Shown: positions 37,596-44,684, counted from the first letter of the stretch. The stretch is DNA of 64,000 bases from B30-G6 sp963701385 (GCA_963701385.1 CAVOZW010000021.1:1-64000); one strand, 5' to 3'. Notes: a model not told the origin generated them from the sequence alone. Made by a program: numbers and translations.

Positions 37596-37777
37596 AGCAC
37601 GGTTGGCACGACGAGGATGATCAGCAGTATCAACAGACCCGGTATGGAAAGGTAGACGGTATACCAGGGCTTGCCGTTTCTATTGGCGCGTTTCAGCTCC
37701 GCCAGAAACCAGTTGCCGAGCAGGATGGCGGCTAAAAGGATGGGGATTAATTTGAGAAAAAAAACAATGTTTTGCAT
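37577..37777 (-). CDS. Small two-helix membrane protein
   Basis: 66-residue hydrophobic protein with two predicted membrane helices (IVFFLKLIPILLAAILLGNW and LSIPGLLILLIILVVPTVLW) joined by a basic loop, LKRANRNGKPWYT. It overlaps the start of the helicase gene, which supports translation. Not recognised as a known family. Confidence 0.6.
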   Translation of the reverse strand: MQNIVFFLKLIPILLAAILLGNWFLAELKRANRNGKPWYTVYLSIPGLLILLIILVVPTVLWLVSH

Positions 37778-37835
37778 GAAAGATCAGAGATGGATATTGC
37801 AAAAAAACGACTATTTGCACTTGATGCTGCCGTTT

Positions 37836-38318
37836 TCAGGCTCTGCCGATGGTATTATTTTTGATTAAATGCTTGAGTTGGGCTTTCTGGACGTTTGTCA
37901 AGCCTTTGAATTTTACAGTTTGGCGCTTTATTCTACGATAGGGATACAACACTTCGCCCACCGCAAAATCAGAAACCTTCTTAAAGGGAATGCGATCGAG
38001 GGTTAGGTTTTTGTCGGCCAGAACTTTTAGTTCGTAAGACCTATTCCTGAGGAGATAACCGCTATCCTCATAATCGAAAGCCAGCCCCCCCATACTGATA
38101 TTCTGGACCTGGTTCTTGCGGGCTGAGTTTTCCATGATGACATAAACGCCGTCCCGTGCATGAAAGCGCGGACGCTTACGGAATCTAAACATGAGAAGTC
38201 TTTTTAAAAAACGAAGCGTCATATCGTCACCGGTCTGTCCGGCATCTTCTTCGCGTTGCTCGAAACTGGAAGCATTGCATCGTTCAAAGGGGTTTTTACC
38301 GCCATTGCCTAAGACCAC
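37836..38318 (-). CDS. PilZ domain protein
   Basis: Small PilZ-domain protein expected to bind cyclic di-GMP. RPRFHARDGVYV supplies the RxxxR arginine pair and IQNISMGGLAFDY-like QNISMGGLAFDYED supplies the (D/N)xSxxG motif of the beta-barrel. The C-terminal part (FKKVSDFAVGEVLYPYRRIK, TVKFKGLTNVQKAQLKHLI) is less conserved. The start is uncertain: the frame opens with GTG 38318, but MTLRFLKRLLMF at 38222 gives a usual-length protein of 129 residues. A sigma-70-like promoter lies just upstream of 38318. The target pathway (motility, polysaccharide) is not shown. Confidence 0.8.
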   Translation of the reverse strand: MVLGNGGKNPFERCNASSFEQREEDAGQTGDDMTLRFLKRLLMFRFRKRPRFHARDGVYVIMENSARKNQVQNISMGGLAFDYEDSGYLLRNRSYELKVLADKNLTLDRIPFKKVSDFAVGEVLYPYRRIKRQTVKFKGLTNVQKAQLKHLIKNNTIGRA

Positions 38319-38351
38319 GGGCTTGGCCGTGGGTTCAAATTTGGAAAATCT

Positions 38352-38380
38352 ATGATAATACGAAATAAAGCCCTTGTCAA
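38352..38380 (-). promoter_or_regulatory. Sigma-70-type promoter for the PilZ gene
   Basis: On the minus strand TTGACA (38375-38380), a 17-bp spacer and TATCAT (38352-38357) match the consensus closely. It points to the PilZ gene, whose frame opens 34 bp downstream. Between promoter and gene lies the hairpin CCACGGGC-TTG-GCCGTGG (about 38314-38332). Confidence 0.7.
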
Positions 38381-38473
38381 GTCACCCCATCCCCCGATGA
38401 TAAAGCGGCCAAAGGCCGCCTAACATCAGCGCAACACTGTTTAACTAGAAATCAGATGATCGCGATAACAAAT

Positions 38474-38745
38474 CAGCATCGATCAAAGTCGGTACTGATC
38501 CAAAGATCCAGGTCTTTGGTGTAGCGAGGCTCTGCATACTGGATCAATGCATAACCGCCAATCACCAGATATTGAAGAACCTCGCAGCAAGCTACGAGGA
38601 ATCTTCGACCGTAAGGAATTCTGTCTAATTACGATTCGCTCGCTAACCCCGCAGCAAGCTACGGGGAATGCGCTCGCTTTTGCGGTTCAACGCTGTTGGC
38701 GTTGAAAAGTCTCAACAGATCGCTGAAGTCGGAGTTGACAAACAT
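38474..38745 (-). pseudogene. Nucleotidyltransferase (MNT/AbiEii-like) gene interrupted by a palindromic element
   Basis: The gene starts at ATG 38745: MFVNSDFSDLLRLFNANSVE is the normal N-terminus of this minimal nucleotidyltransferase family. It then runs into foreign sequence and stops. Beyond the insert, at about 38570, the family sequence resumes with YLVIGGYALIQYAEPRYTKD and LDLWISTDFD, including the GG and D-x-D catalytic motif, before a stop at 38474. Most of the C-terminal half is also missing. These enzymes act as AMP-transferring toxins or antitoxins in two-gene modules; the partner-like gene lies upstream. Clearly inactive as it stands. Confidence 0.75.
38572..38690 (+). repeat. 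REPIN-like palindromic element inserted in the nucleotidyltransferase gene, copy 2
   Basis: A 119-bp element with ends TTGAAGAACC and GGTTCAA. It contains two similar stem units: CCTCGCAGCAAGCTACGAGG (38580-38599) and CCCCGCAGCAAGCTACGGGG (38647-38666), separated by about 47 bp. Each unit carries GTAGCTTGCTG on the minus strand, like the GTAG-headed REP sequences moved by RAYT transposases. Removing it rejoins NANSVE to YLVIGG of the interrupted gene. No transposase is in the window. Confidence 0.8.
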
Positions 38746-38893
38746 CACGGCCTTTCGCTCGCCAGGCATGAACGATCAATTCCCAAGCAGCGGTAAATCG
38801 AGCTTTGGAATCCTGTTTCTGCCAGAATTGCAAATCAAAGGACCGATCAAGGTCCTGGATTCGCCCTCTGCGCATCATTGTGAATGATTTCAT
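38687..38893 (-). CDS. Small partner protein of the nucleotidyltransferase module
   Basis: 68-residue protein with RRGRIQDLDRSFDLQFWQKQ, AAWELIVHAWRAKGRD and QLRLQRSVETFQRQ. I recognise it as the small protein commonly encoded just before minimal nucleotidyltransferases of this kind; its biochemical role is not known to me. Its 3' end overlaps the nucleotidyltransferase start by about 60 bp, as is usual for such pairs, and its stop lies exactly at the border of the inserted palindromic element. It may still be expressed although its partner is broken. Confidence 0.65.
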   Translation of the reverse strand: MKSFTMMRRGRIQDLDRSFDLQFWQKQDSKARFTAAWELIVHAWRAKGRDVCQLRLQRSVETFQRQQR

Positions 38894-39275
38894 CGTTGCT
38901 TATATGCTTTTCCATGGTCGATCTCCTTTCATAACTTTTGCAGCACTTCGTGACTGCGTTAATGAAATAGTTGGGAGTGATTATATCACAGCCCGTAGGA
39001 GATCGACCTTCTCATCTTATCTGGAATCCTTAATTTGGATCGACTCTTTGGGAGATGATCCGTGATCCGAATTTATATCATAAAGACGAATACCAGGCAA
39101 TATGAATAACGATAGAAGGAAAGAAGATGTGCTTGGAAGCTGGGAGGCCAGGATGCTGCCCGTCACCAATAGCTGAGTGCCCAACCAATCAAACCAATGG
39201 AACCAATCAAACGGTCTAATCGATCTCAATTTATCCCGTGAAATTCATGCAATGACAGCGTAGCGTATATCACCA
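38894..39275. other. 382-bp gap with an inverted repeat and a long direct repeat
   Basis: No gene is supported. GGTCGATCTCCT (38916-38927) and AGGAGATCGACC (38998-39009) are a perfect 12-bp inverted pair enclosing about 70 bp. From 39112 begins copy 1 of a repeat described separately. Confidence 0.5.
39112..39230 (+). repeat. Direct repeat flanking a toxin-antitoxin pair, copy 1
   Basis: Begins ATAGAAGGAAAGAAGAT, then GAAGCTGGGA, then TGCCCGTCACCAATAGCTGAG, TGCCCAACCAATCAA and a run of ACCAATCAAAC-type words. The same order recurs in the same orientation at 40072-40206, on the other side of the PIN toxin pair. A shorter third copy lies at 41585-41620. Confidence 0.8.
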
Positions 39276-39668
39276 TTATGCCCCTAATTGCACCAATCCC
39301 GGGATCAGATTAAAATGTTTATCGTTTGAAAAAATTTTATATCCAAACTGAAATGCAACAGCTGCAATCCAAATATCATTTGTAGGAATGGGTGTGCCCG
39401 CAGCCTTCAGGGTAGTCAATATTGAAGCATAAAAATCAGCTGTCCCTTCATCAATGGAATGAACAACAACTCTTGGAGAATCCAGAAAAATATTGAGCTC
39501 TTCCCTGTTCTTGGTTTCACGGCTGCCGGCTTTAAATCCTGATAAAAGCTCACCAATACTAATGGCTGAAAAACCAAGCTGATCAATTTTTCTCAACAAA
39601 TTGACAACATTGGCTTCACCCTTCATGGCCAATGAATATATATTGGTGTCGATCAATACTTTTTTCAT
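39276..39668 (-). CDS. PIN-domain toxin (VapC/FitB-like)
   Basis: 130-residue PIN-domain ribonuclease, the toxin of a type II toxin-antitoxin pair. Acidic metal ligands are in place: VLIDTNIYSLAM (Asp6), SIGELLSGFKAG (Glu near 40), TNDIWIAAVAFQFG (Asp near 98) and FSNDKHFNLIPG (Asp near 116). Family members cut tRNA or rRNA; the target here cannot be predicted. Its start overlaps the antitoxin stop by 4 bp. The pair lies between two direct repeats of about 120 bp. Confidence 0.9.
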   Translation of the reverse strand: MKKVLIDTNIYSLAMKGEANVVNLLRKIDQLGFSAISIGELLSGFKAGSRETKNREELNIFLDSPRVVVHSIDEGTADFYASILTTLKAAGTPIPTNDIWIAAVAFQFGYKIFSNDKHFNLIPGLVQLGA

Positions 39669-39925
39669 TTCCAGAGCTCCTGATCAATTTGTCGCTCCTT
39701 GGATATTTTGGCATGAATTTCTTTGAATTCATCTTCGCTCCACCTGCCAAACAAGTCATCCAGGTCATCATATTCGCGTGAATATTTCTTTTCTTTTTTG
39801 AGGCCAAGGCTCTCTTTGATGATTTCAATGGTTAGCTGATTAATACTTTTGCCTTGTTTTGCCGCTGTTGATTTGAGTTTCTCAGAAACTTCAGGTTCAA
39901 TGCCTCTAATTGTGACAGCCTTCAT
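39665..39925 (-). CDS. Ribbon-helix-helix antitoxin (FitA/VapB-like)
   Basis: 86-residue antitoxin. MKAVTIRGIEPEVSEKLKST and AAKQGKSINQLTIEIIKESL form the ribbon-helix-helix DNA-binding fold at the N-terminus; the acidic tail (REYDDLDDLFGRWSEDEF) is the toxin-binding segment. The start at 39925 is chosen because a GGGGGCGG purine-rich site precedes it and ATG 39949 would add a non-conserved leader. It is expected to neutralise the PIN toxin and repress its own promoter, which has consensus boxes and inverted repeats just upstream. Confidence 0.88.
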   Translation of the reverse strand: MKAVTIRGIEPEVSEKLKSTAAKQGKSINQLTIEIIKESLGLKKEKKYSREYDDLDDLFGRWSEDEFKEIHAKISKERQIDQELWK

Positions 39926-39941
39926 ACCGCCCCCTATAAAC

Positions 39942-40000
39942 GATGTCATAAATTGAATTCAAATTGATACCATTATATGACATCATTGGAATTCTGTCAA
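39942..40000 (-). promoter_or_regulatory. Consensus promoter with operator repeats for the toxin-antitoxin pair
   Basis: On the minus strand TTGACA (39995-40000), 17 bp and TATAAT (39972-39977) match sigma-70 consensus perfectly. Inverted 9-mers GATGTCATA (39942-39950) and TATGACATC (39976-39984) straddle the start-site region, and AATTGAATTC lies between. This layout suits autorepression by the ribbon-helix-helix antitoxin. Confidence 0.8.
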
Positions 40001-40071
40001 ACGGATTTTTTTCAGTTGGTTTGGAAGCAACTACCTGATTCAAATATTTGATTTTATGACGACATAAAGAA

Positions 40072-40206
40072 ATAGAAGGAAAGAAGATAAGCTGGAAAGC
40101 TGGGATGTTGCCCGTCACCAATAGCTGAGTGCCCAACCAATCAAGCGAAGTCGAACCAATCAAAACGATCTCAATGAATCAAACGAATCAACCAGTCTAA
40201 TCGATC
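40072..40206 (+). repeat. Direct repeat flanking a toxin-antitoxin pair, copy 2
   Basis: Same order of words as at 39112-39230 (ATAGAAGGAAAGAAGAT, AAAGCTGGGA, TTGCCCGTCACCAATAGCTG, GCCCAACCAATCAA) with a longer run of AACCAATCAAA-like units. Preceded by GACGACATAAAGAAATAGAAG, a segment shared with the partial third copy at 41585. Confidence 0.8.
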
Positions 40207-40307
40207 CGAACGTTCCCAACAAAACTGCACAGTGAAAGAGTGGCAATTAACAGGCATTAATCGGCATATCAATATACCAAGGAATGTCCCGGAGTCCGGA
40301 GTCTTCC

Positions 40308-40690
40308 GATGAGTACCAAGCCGTTTATGTCACCATCGATGGAAGTTGCAGGTGCATCGTGGAGATGTGGATGGAGACGGCAACTGGACCACCGTGGCAA
40401 CTCCTGAAAAAACATACAATCTCTTGAAACTCAGTGATGTAGCGCAGAGCTTCAGCTCTGCTCGTAGACCTTTTTTGCAGGTCCAAAGACCCGCGCTACA
40501 TTACATGGAACTGGGTATCACCTTAAGTTAATGACATTGTCTTGAAACTTGTGAATGGCGTGATGGGACAAATCGGTGTGGCTGACCTCGAAACGGGAAC
40601 ATATACGCAAATGAGGCTTTATTTAGGACCCGATCCTGATAATGATTTAAACCTTCTCGGTACCCTCCCCTGCTTGCTTCAAATATTTTG
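40308..40690 (+). pseudogene. DUF4382-like protein remnant, interrupted by a palindromic insert
   Basis: Pieces of an exported DUF4382-type protein: DEYQAVYVTID, then after a frame break VQVHRGDVDGDGNW-like VHRGDVDGDGNWTTVATPEK with TYNLLKLS, then after a 65-bp insert LVNGVMGQIGVADLETGTYT and QMRLYLGPDPDNDLNLLG. The signal peptide and the C-terminal part are missing. The rest of this 540-bp intergenic stretch (40207-40750) shows nothing else recognisable. Confidence 0.6.
40437..40501 (+). repeat. 65-bp palindromic insertion with 9-bp terminal inverted repeats
   Basis: Ends ATGTAGCGC (40437-40445) and GCGCTACAT (40493-40501) are perfect inverted copies. An inner stem AGAGCTTCAGCTCT follows the left end, and GACCTTTTTTGCAGGTC lies in the middle. 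It separates two parts of the DUF4382 reading frame, so it was inserted into a gene. It differs from the 38572 element. Confidence 0.7.
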
Positions 40691-40750
40691 GAGACCCTGT
40701 TTCTCACGGGAACCGGCGTCTACGGGGGCGTGATTTACAGATTATCAGTA

Positions 40751-41161
40751 TCACACTCTTGGCGCGTGAAGTGTAATTGGAATATGCTTTTTATAATGAT
40801 TGAAATCATTATCGTTTGAAAATATGGGCATATTGTTTCTTGTTGAAACAGCGCAAATCAAAAAATCTGTATTTGAACCTTGAATGCCTTTGCTACGAAG
40901 GGTATTAAAATACTCTGCCGCCAATTCAAAATCTTCTGAGGTAAGCGGTAAATCAGGAAAAGTAGACAATATGTTTTTAAGCTTTGAAAATTGTTGCTTT
41001 CTTTTTACTCCTGAAAGTATTTCTTGTCGAATTGGACCAATCAGCTGCACTCTCACTTCTTCGATTAGCTCTTGAAACTCAATAACCTCAATATTCGAGT
41101 CTGGCTGTTTATTTCTACGAAGGGCCAAAGACCAAATACTGGTGTCTACTAAAACCTTCAT
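40751..41161 (-). CDS. PIN-domain toxin (VapC-like)
   Basis: 136-residue PIN-domain ribonuclease of a second type II toxin-antitoxin pair. Acidic ligands: VLVDTSIWSLAL (Asp6), RQEILSGVK (Glu near 47), NTDFLICAVSTRNN (Asp near 98) and FSNDNDFNHY (Asp near 116). It differs strongly from the toxin at 39276, so the two pairs are independent acquisitions. Its start overlaps the antitoxin stop by 4 bp, indicating coupling. Confidence 0.9.
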   Translation of the reverse strand: MKVLVDTSIWSLALRRNKQPDSNIEVIEFQELIEEVRVQLIGPIRQEILSGVKRKQQFSKLKNILSTFPDLPLTSEDFELAAEYFNTLRSKGIQGSNTDFLICAVSTRNNMPIFSNDNDFNHYKKHIPITLHAPRV

Positions 41162-41358
41162 TTAACCTTCCGCTGTTCTTTATAATTATAATCGGACTCA
41201 TATTCTATCGTGCCAAACAGGTTAATAATATTAACCTGTTTGCGCCTTTGGATATACTCAATGAGTGCTTCAGTAACAACTGCTTTTTTGGTACGATGTA
41301 GACCAATTAAACGGGCTTCTTCGATTAATTTATCGTCGATTGCTAAATTGGTGGGCAT
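41158..41358 (-). CDS. VapB-type antitoxin (DUF2191-like)
   Basis: 66-residue antitoxin with the N-terminal fold of the VapB group: PTNLAIDDKLIEEARLIGLH, RTKKAVVTEALIEYIQRRKQ. The C-terminal tail (INLFGTIEYESDYNYKEQ) should bind the toxin. The start MPTNLAI at 41358 has AAGGAGG 7 bp upstream and is preferred over ATG 41382. A palindrome and -10-like sequence lie just before it. Confidence 0.88.
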   Translation of the reverse strand: MPTNLAIDDKLIEEARLIGLHRTKKAVVTEALIEYIQRRKQVNIINLFGTIEYESDYNYKEQRKVK

Positions 41359-41384
41359 ATTTATCCTCCTTATTCCTTTCACAC

Positions 41385-41397
41385 ACTATAATATAGT
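41385..41397 (-). promoter_or_regulatory. Operator-like palindrome upstream of the VapBC-like pair
   Basis: ACTATA-A-TATAGT is a perfect 6-bp inverted repeat with one central base, about 27 bp before the antitoxin start, and overlaps TATA-rich -10-like sequence. Likely the antitoxin's binding site. Confidence 0.55.
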
Positions 41398-41584
41398 TTA
41401 TCATGTGTAATGATGAAAGGCAACCAGATTTTTTTGACAATTAGGGAACGTTGATGCAGAACATAATTTCTTGGGGACAGTCCACAGATTTACAGTATAG
41501 CTTGGGTAGCGCATCAAGATAAGTTGAGTCTTTGGTCTGACGCTTTTTTTCTGATTATCTGATTCTTCAAATTGATGTTTTGCC

Positions 41585-41620
41585 GACATAAAGAAATAGA
41601 AGGAATCGAACCAATCAAAC
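41585..41620 (+). repeat. Partial third copy of the toxin-antitoxin flanking repeat
   Basis: GACATAAAGAAATAGAAGGAAT and CGAACCAATCAAAC match the edges of the repeat at 40060-40160 with the middle removed. It lies between the second toxin-antitoxin pair and the DUF4143 ATPase gene. Confidence 0.6.
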
Positions 41621-41691
41621 AAATCATAAATTGTTAAAAATAAGGCTATATTATAAGTTGACTTTATAAATATCCATGTTATTTTAAAACC

Positions 41692-42852
41692 ATGTTTGAA
41701 CGTTGGCTCGATATACCGCAAAATAAAAGCTGTTTGGTCTTAGGGCCACGGCGGTGCGGCAAAACCACGCTGCTGCGTCACCGGTATCCGGATTTAAAGT
41801 ATGTAACCCTGGATGACCTTGACTTGCTGGATTGGGCTAGACGCGATCCCAAAGGCTTTGTAACCAGGTTGGAAGGATCGGCCATCATCGATGAAATTCA
41901 GCGTCTGCCCCTGTTGACCGTTGCGGTAAAGTATGCCGTGGACAATGAAAATGCCCGTTTTTTAATGACCGGTTCCAGCAACCTTGGTCTGCTTGATGCC
42001 GTTGCGGACACACTGGCTGGAAGAATTGACATTCTGGCGTTGCCCACGCTGTGCTGGGGTGAATCTCATGGCCAACCCACCCATTCAATTTTTGAGAAGG
42101 ATGCAGGTTTCTCGGAAATTAAGACAGCCCAACGGTCACTTTATGCGGCCCACTTCTATGGTCTTTTTCCCGAGATCGTAAAGCAGGAAAAGGATAGTGA
42201 CCGGAAAGACCTGCTTCAAAACTACAAGAACACCTATTTCACACGGGATTTGATGCAGTTGTCAAATATCGAAAACCTCGATGGCTTGTTAGGGATTTTC
42301 CATAATATTGCCAGATCCATCGGCTCGCATCTGGAAATCTCAAATTTTGCCCGTGAATCGGGCCTCAGTCATCAGACCACCAGAAAATATCTCAATGCTT
42401 TGACCCAGGCTCAGTTAACCTTCAAATTGCACGGCTTTCAATACGGTCCTGCAAAACGCTATCTCAAGGCCTCGAAAACCTACTTCGCTGACAACAGCAT
42501 TCTCAGCAGTCTGAATGTGGATGTCGCTCTGGGGCAGCGCATGGAAAACTTTGTAATTTCAGAGCTTGAGAAACGGCGCAAGCTCGGCTTTCTGCCGGTG
42601 GATAATTTTTATTTCTACAAAAGCGCCGCCGGGCACGAAATTGACCTGATATTCGAAATGGACGGCTGCCTGCATGTCTGCGAGATCAAAGCAACAGAAA
42701 GGCCCGGCCCTAAGGCTTTTCGCAATTTAAGAAATTTTACGGATCAGTTGAAGAGACCCCTCAAACGATTTCTATTCTATCTGGGAGATGAATACCAGAA
42801 CAAGAACGATATCACTCTGATCCCCATTGCAGCGCTCTTCCGAGGACGATAG
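41692..42852 (+). CDS. AAA ATPase with DUF4143
   Basis: 386-residue protein of the widespread AAA_14/DUF4143 family. Residues 17-30 (LVLGPRRCGKTTLL) form Walker A, SAIIDEIQRLPLLTVAVKYA holds Walker B, and FLMTGSSNLGLLDAVADTLA with GRIDILALPTLCWGE is the sensor region. The C-terminal DUF4143 includes SGLSHQTTRKYLNALTQAQL (a winged-helix-like part) and FYFYKSAAGHEIDLIFEMDG, the latter like a decayed PD-(D/E)xK nuclease core with ID...CEIK. The members are abundant in accessory islands, but no biochemical role is established. No ribosome-binding site is evident before ATG 41692. Confidence 0.88.
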   Translation: MFERWLDIPQNKSCLVLGPRRCGKTTLLRHRYPDLKYVTLDDLDLLDWARRDPKGFVTRLEGSAIIDEIQRLPLLTVAVKYAVDNENARFLMTGSSNLGLLDAVADTLAGRIDILALPTLCWGESHGQPTHSIFEKDAGFSEIKTAQRSLYAAHFYGLFPEIVKQEKDSDRKDLLQNYKNTYFTRDLMQLSNIENLDGLLGIFHNIARSIGSHLEISNFARESGLSHQTTRKYLNALTQAQLTFKLHGFQYGPAKRYLKASKTYFADNSILSSLNVDVALGQRMENFVISELEKRRKLGFLPVDNFYFYKSAAGHEIDLIFEMDGCLHVCEIKATERPGPKAFRNLRNFTDQLKRPLKRFLFYLGDEYQNKNDITLIPIAALFRGR

Positions 42853-42889
42853 CAGCCGATTCCAACGCTACGAACATAAGATAAAGCTT

Positions 42890-43022
42890 CAGGAATTAAG
42901 AGAGGAACTCGGTGATGAAGAGAGAATGCTAAAAGCGATGATCAAATCACTGGAAAACAAACACTTCAATCCTTGAATCCTGGACTCCTTGAACCCTTTC
43001 TCCCAAATTGGGAGAAGATCCT
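42890..43022 (+). pseudogene. Four-helix-bundle (S23/IVP) gene fragment, copy B
   Basis: Only the last helix remains: LQELREELGDEERMLKAMIK then SLENKHFNP and a stop. The downstream words AATCCTGGACTCCTTGAACCC and the near-palindrome TTCTCCCAAATTGGGAGAA are the same as beside the copies at 29895 and 45111. The left border directly follows the DUF4143 gene by about 35 bp. Confidence 0.7.
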
Positions 43023-43047
43023 ATCTTTATAATATTTATCTTGATAT

Positions 43048-43188
43048 TATACCCGAAAGGTATTAAATTCTTCTTCAAATGCAAATATTATACCCTTTAG
43101 GGTATTCTTTATTGTAAAAAACGAATTTTTTGTCCCTAAGGGGTATAAAATACCAAGGAAACCAAATCAATCATCCCTAATGGGTATA
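43048..43188 (+). promoter_or_regulatory. hipB operator: Four HipB-type operator palindromes at 41-bp intervals
   Basis: Sites with core CCC-4bp-GGG(T) lie at 43052 (TACCCGAAAGGTA), 43093 (TACCCTTTAGGGTA), 43134 (GTCCCTAAGGGGTA) and 43175 (ATCCCTAATGGGTA). The CCC starts are exactly 41 bp apart each time, close to four helical turns. The first lies in the spacer of a weak promoter, TTGATA-17-TAAATT; the last ends 8 bp before the hipB start and may block ribosome binding in DNA-bound form or initiation. Confidence 0.85.
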
Positions 43189-43193
43189 GAAAG

Positions 43194-43430
43194 ATGAAGT
43201 TACAGACCTTTATAAAAGGGCAGCGCAAGCTTCATGGCTTGAACCAATCCGAACTGGCCCGAAGAGCTGGGGTGGGACTCAGGTTCATCAGGGAGTTGGA
43301 GCAGGGTAAGCCGACTTTGAGAATGGACAAGGTGAACCAGGTTCTTCGGTTGTTTGGAAAAACTCTCGGCCCGGTAGATTGGCGACCGAAAATAGAAGAG
43401 GCTGGGCTACATGAAGAACAAAGTGAATAA
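43194..43430 (+). CDS. hipB: HipB-like helix-turn-helix antitoxin/repressor
   Basis: 78-residue XRE-family repressor. LNQSELARRAGVGLRFIREL is the helix-turn-helix and EQGKPTLRMDKVNQVLRLFG completes the five-helix core. A short tail, WRPKIEEAGLHEEQSE, recalls HipB. It is expected to bind the four palindromes upstream and to complex with the HipS/HipT products. Its 3' end overlaps hipS by 20 bp, a sign of coupling. There is no clear ribosome-binding site before ATG 43194. Confidence 0.88.
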   Translation: MKLQTFIKGQRKLHGLNQSELARRAGVGLRFIRELEQGKPTLRMDKVNQVLRLFGKTLGPVDWRPKIEEAGLHEEQSE

Positions 43431-43755
43431 GGGCGTGGTTTATCTCGGGGACAAAAAAGCCGGCCTTATAGAAAGGACGGATAGCGGTTATCGCTTCACA
43501 TATTATCAGGAATACTTGTCCGCAATGAAGGCTCAACCTGTAAGCCTAACTTTACCCTTGAGAGAAGAACCTTACGAAAGCGAGGCTCTCTTTCCATTTT
43601 TCCTCGGTCTCATTCCTGAGGGTTGGCTCCTTGATATTATGACCCGTACTTTAAAAATAGATCCGGGGAATTCATTTGAAATTCTCCTGTCAACCGGGGG
43701 TGACTGTATTGGAGCAGTTACCGTGATCCCTGAAAGTGATGGAGACCTTTCGTGA
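43411..43755 (+). CDS. hipS: HipS-like small antitoxin (detached N-subdomain 1 of HipA)
   Basis: 114-residue protein corresponding to only the N-terminal subdomain of HipA kinases: KGVVYLGDKKAGLIERTDSG, YRFTYYQEYLSAMKAQPVSL, TLPLREEPYES and FPFFLGLIPEGWLLDIMTR. In classical HipA this part is fused to the kinase. Here it is its own gene between a HipB and a shortened kinase, which is the layout of the tripartite HipBST system, where HipS neutralises HipT. Its stop overlaps the kinase start by 4 bp. Assignment as the antitoxin is by homology of arrangement. Confidence 0.85.
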   Translation: MKNKVNKGVVYLGDKKAGLIERTDSGYRFTYYQEYLSAMKAQPVSLTLPLREEPYESEALFPFFLGLIPEGWLLDIMTRTLKIDPGNSFEILLSTGGDCIGAVTVIPESDGDLS

Positions 43756-44684
43756 AGACCAAGTGTCTGTCTTGTCATGTTTTGGAAGCCGAATCGAAAC
43801 TATCCGACGGATACCATCCCAGATGTGCGAGGCAGCTTTTTGGAACGACGCGCCTCCCCGAAGTGCCGTTCAGGGCAACTGATGTGACCAGAGAAGCTCA
43901 AAAAATGGTTGGAAGGATGTCTATTTCGGGTGTCCAACCAAAACTTTCGGTGATACATGACACTAAAAAACACCAGGTATTCGTGGCTGAAAGAGGAGGG
44001 CTCTACATCCTTAAACCTCAGACCGAACGGTTTGAGTCAATACCGGAAAACGAGAACCTATGCATGAACATTGCCTCAACTTTTGGGATTGAGGTTCCAC
44101 CACATGGCCTTCTCCCGCTATTGGACGGCAGCCTCGTGTATCTTGTCAAGCGTTTTGACCGATTGGAAGACGGCTCAAAGCTTCAGCAGGAGGATTTTCA
44201 GCAGCTTCTTCAAATAGATGACAAGTATGATGGATCCTATGAGAAAATTGCGAACTATATCAAAGAACATTCTTCCGTTCCGGTTCTTGATCTCATAAGG
44301 CTTTTTGAAAGAGCGCTTTTATTTTATATATTGGGTAATGGGGATGCACATCTTAAGAATTTTTCTCTTCTCCGTAGTGAAGAGATAGGTTATCAGCTCT
44401 CACCAGCCTATGACATTGTCAACTCCAGGCTGGTGTTGCCTGAAGAGCAAGAAGAGGTGTGCCTTAGCTTGCAAGGCAAAACGAATCACCTTTCCGAGAG
44501 AGACTTTTTCAGGCTTGCAGAGCATTTTGGGCTTACGATAAAACAGGCCGATAATTCTTTGGATCATTTGCATGATCTCAGATCGACGATTGAGGCAATG
44601 ATCCGGGGGAGCCTACTGAGATCAGATCTTAAGGAAGGTTTCCTTGGAATCTTCCGTGATAGAATGACCAGGCTATTTCCATGA
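43752..44684 (+). CDS. hipT: HipT-like Ser/Thr kinase toxin
   Basis: 310-residue HipA-family kinase lacking the N-subdomain 1. The N-terminus has a Cys pair and YHPRCARQLFG, as in HipT. MSISGVQPKLS places Ser57-Ile-Ser59 in the Gly-rich loop; both serines are the autophosphorylation positions described for E. coli HipT. GNGDAHLKNFSLL (catalytic Asp near 200) and YQLSPAYDIVNSR (metal-binding Asp) complete the active site. The E. coli homologue phosphorylates tryptophanyl-tRNA synthetase; whether this one does is inferred. It is the last gene before tRNA-Leu. Confidence 0.88.
   Translation: MKTKCLSCHVLEAESKLSDGYHPRCARQLFGTTRLPEVPFRATDVTREAQKMVGRMSISGVQPKLSVIHDTKKHQVFVAERGGLYILKPQTERFESIPENENLCMNIASTFGIEVPPHGLLPLLDGSLVYLVKRFDRLEDGSKLQQEDFQQLLQIDDKYDGSYEKIANYIKEHSSVPVLDLIRLFERALLFYILGNGDAHLKNFSLLRSEEIGYQLSPAYDIVNSRLVLPEEQEEVCLSLQGKTNHLSERDFFRLAEHFGLTIKQADNSLDHLHDLRSTIEAMIRGSLLRSDLKEGFLGIFRDRMTRLFP

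Noticed and set aside
43411..44684. hipS and hipT considered as one frameshifted hipA
   Set aside because: The junction is a clean 4-bp stop/start overlap, hipT has its own Cys-rich N-terminus, and the kinase has the SIS motif typical of HipT.
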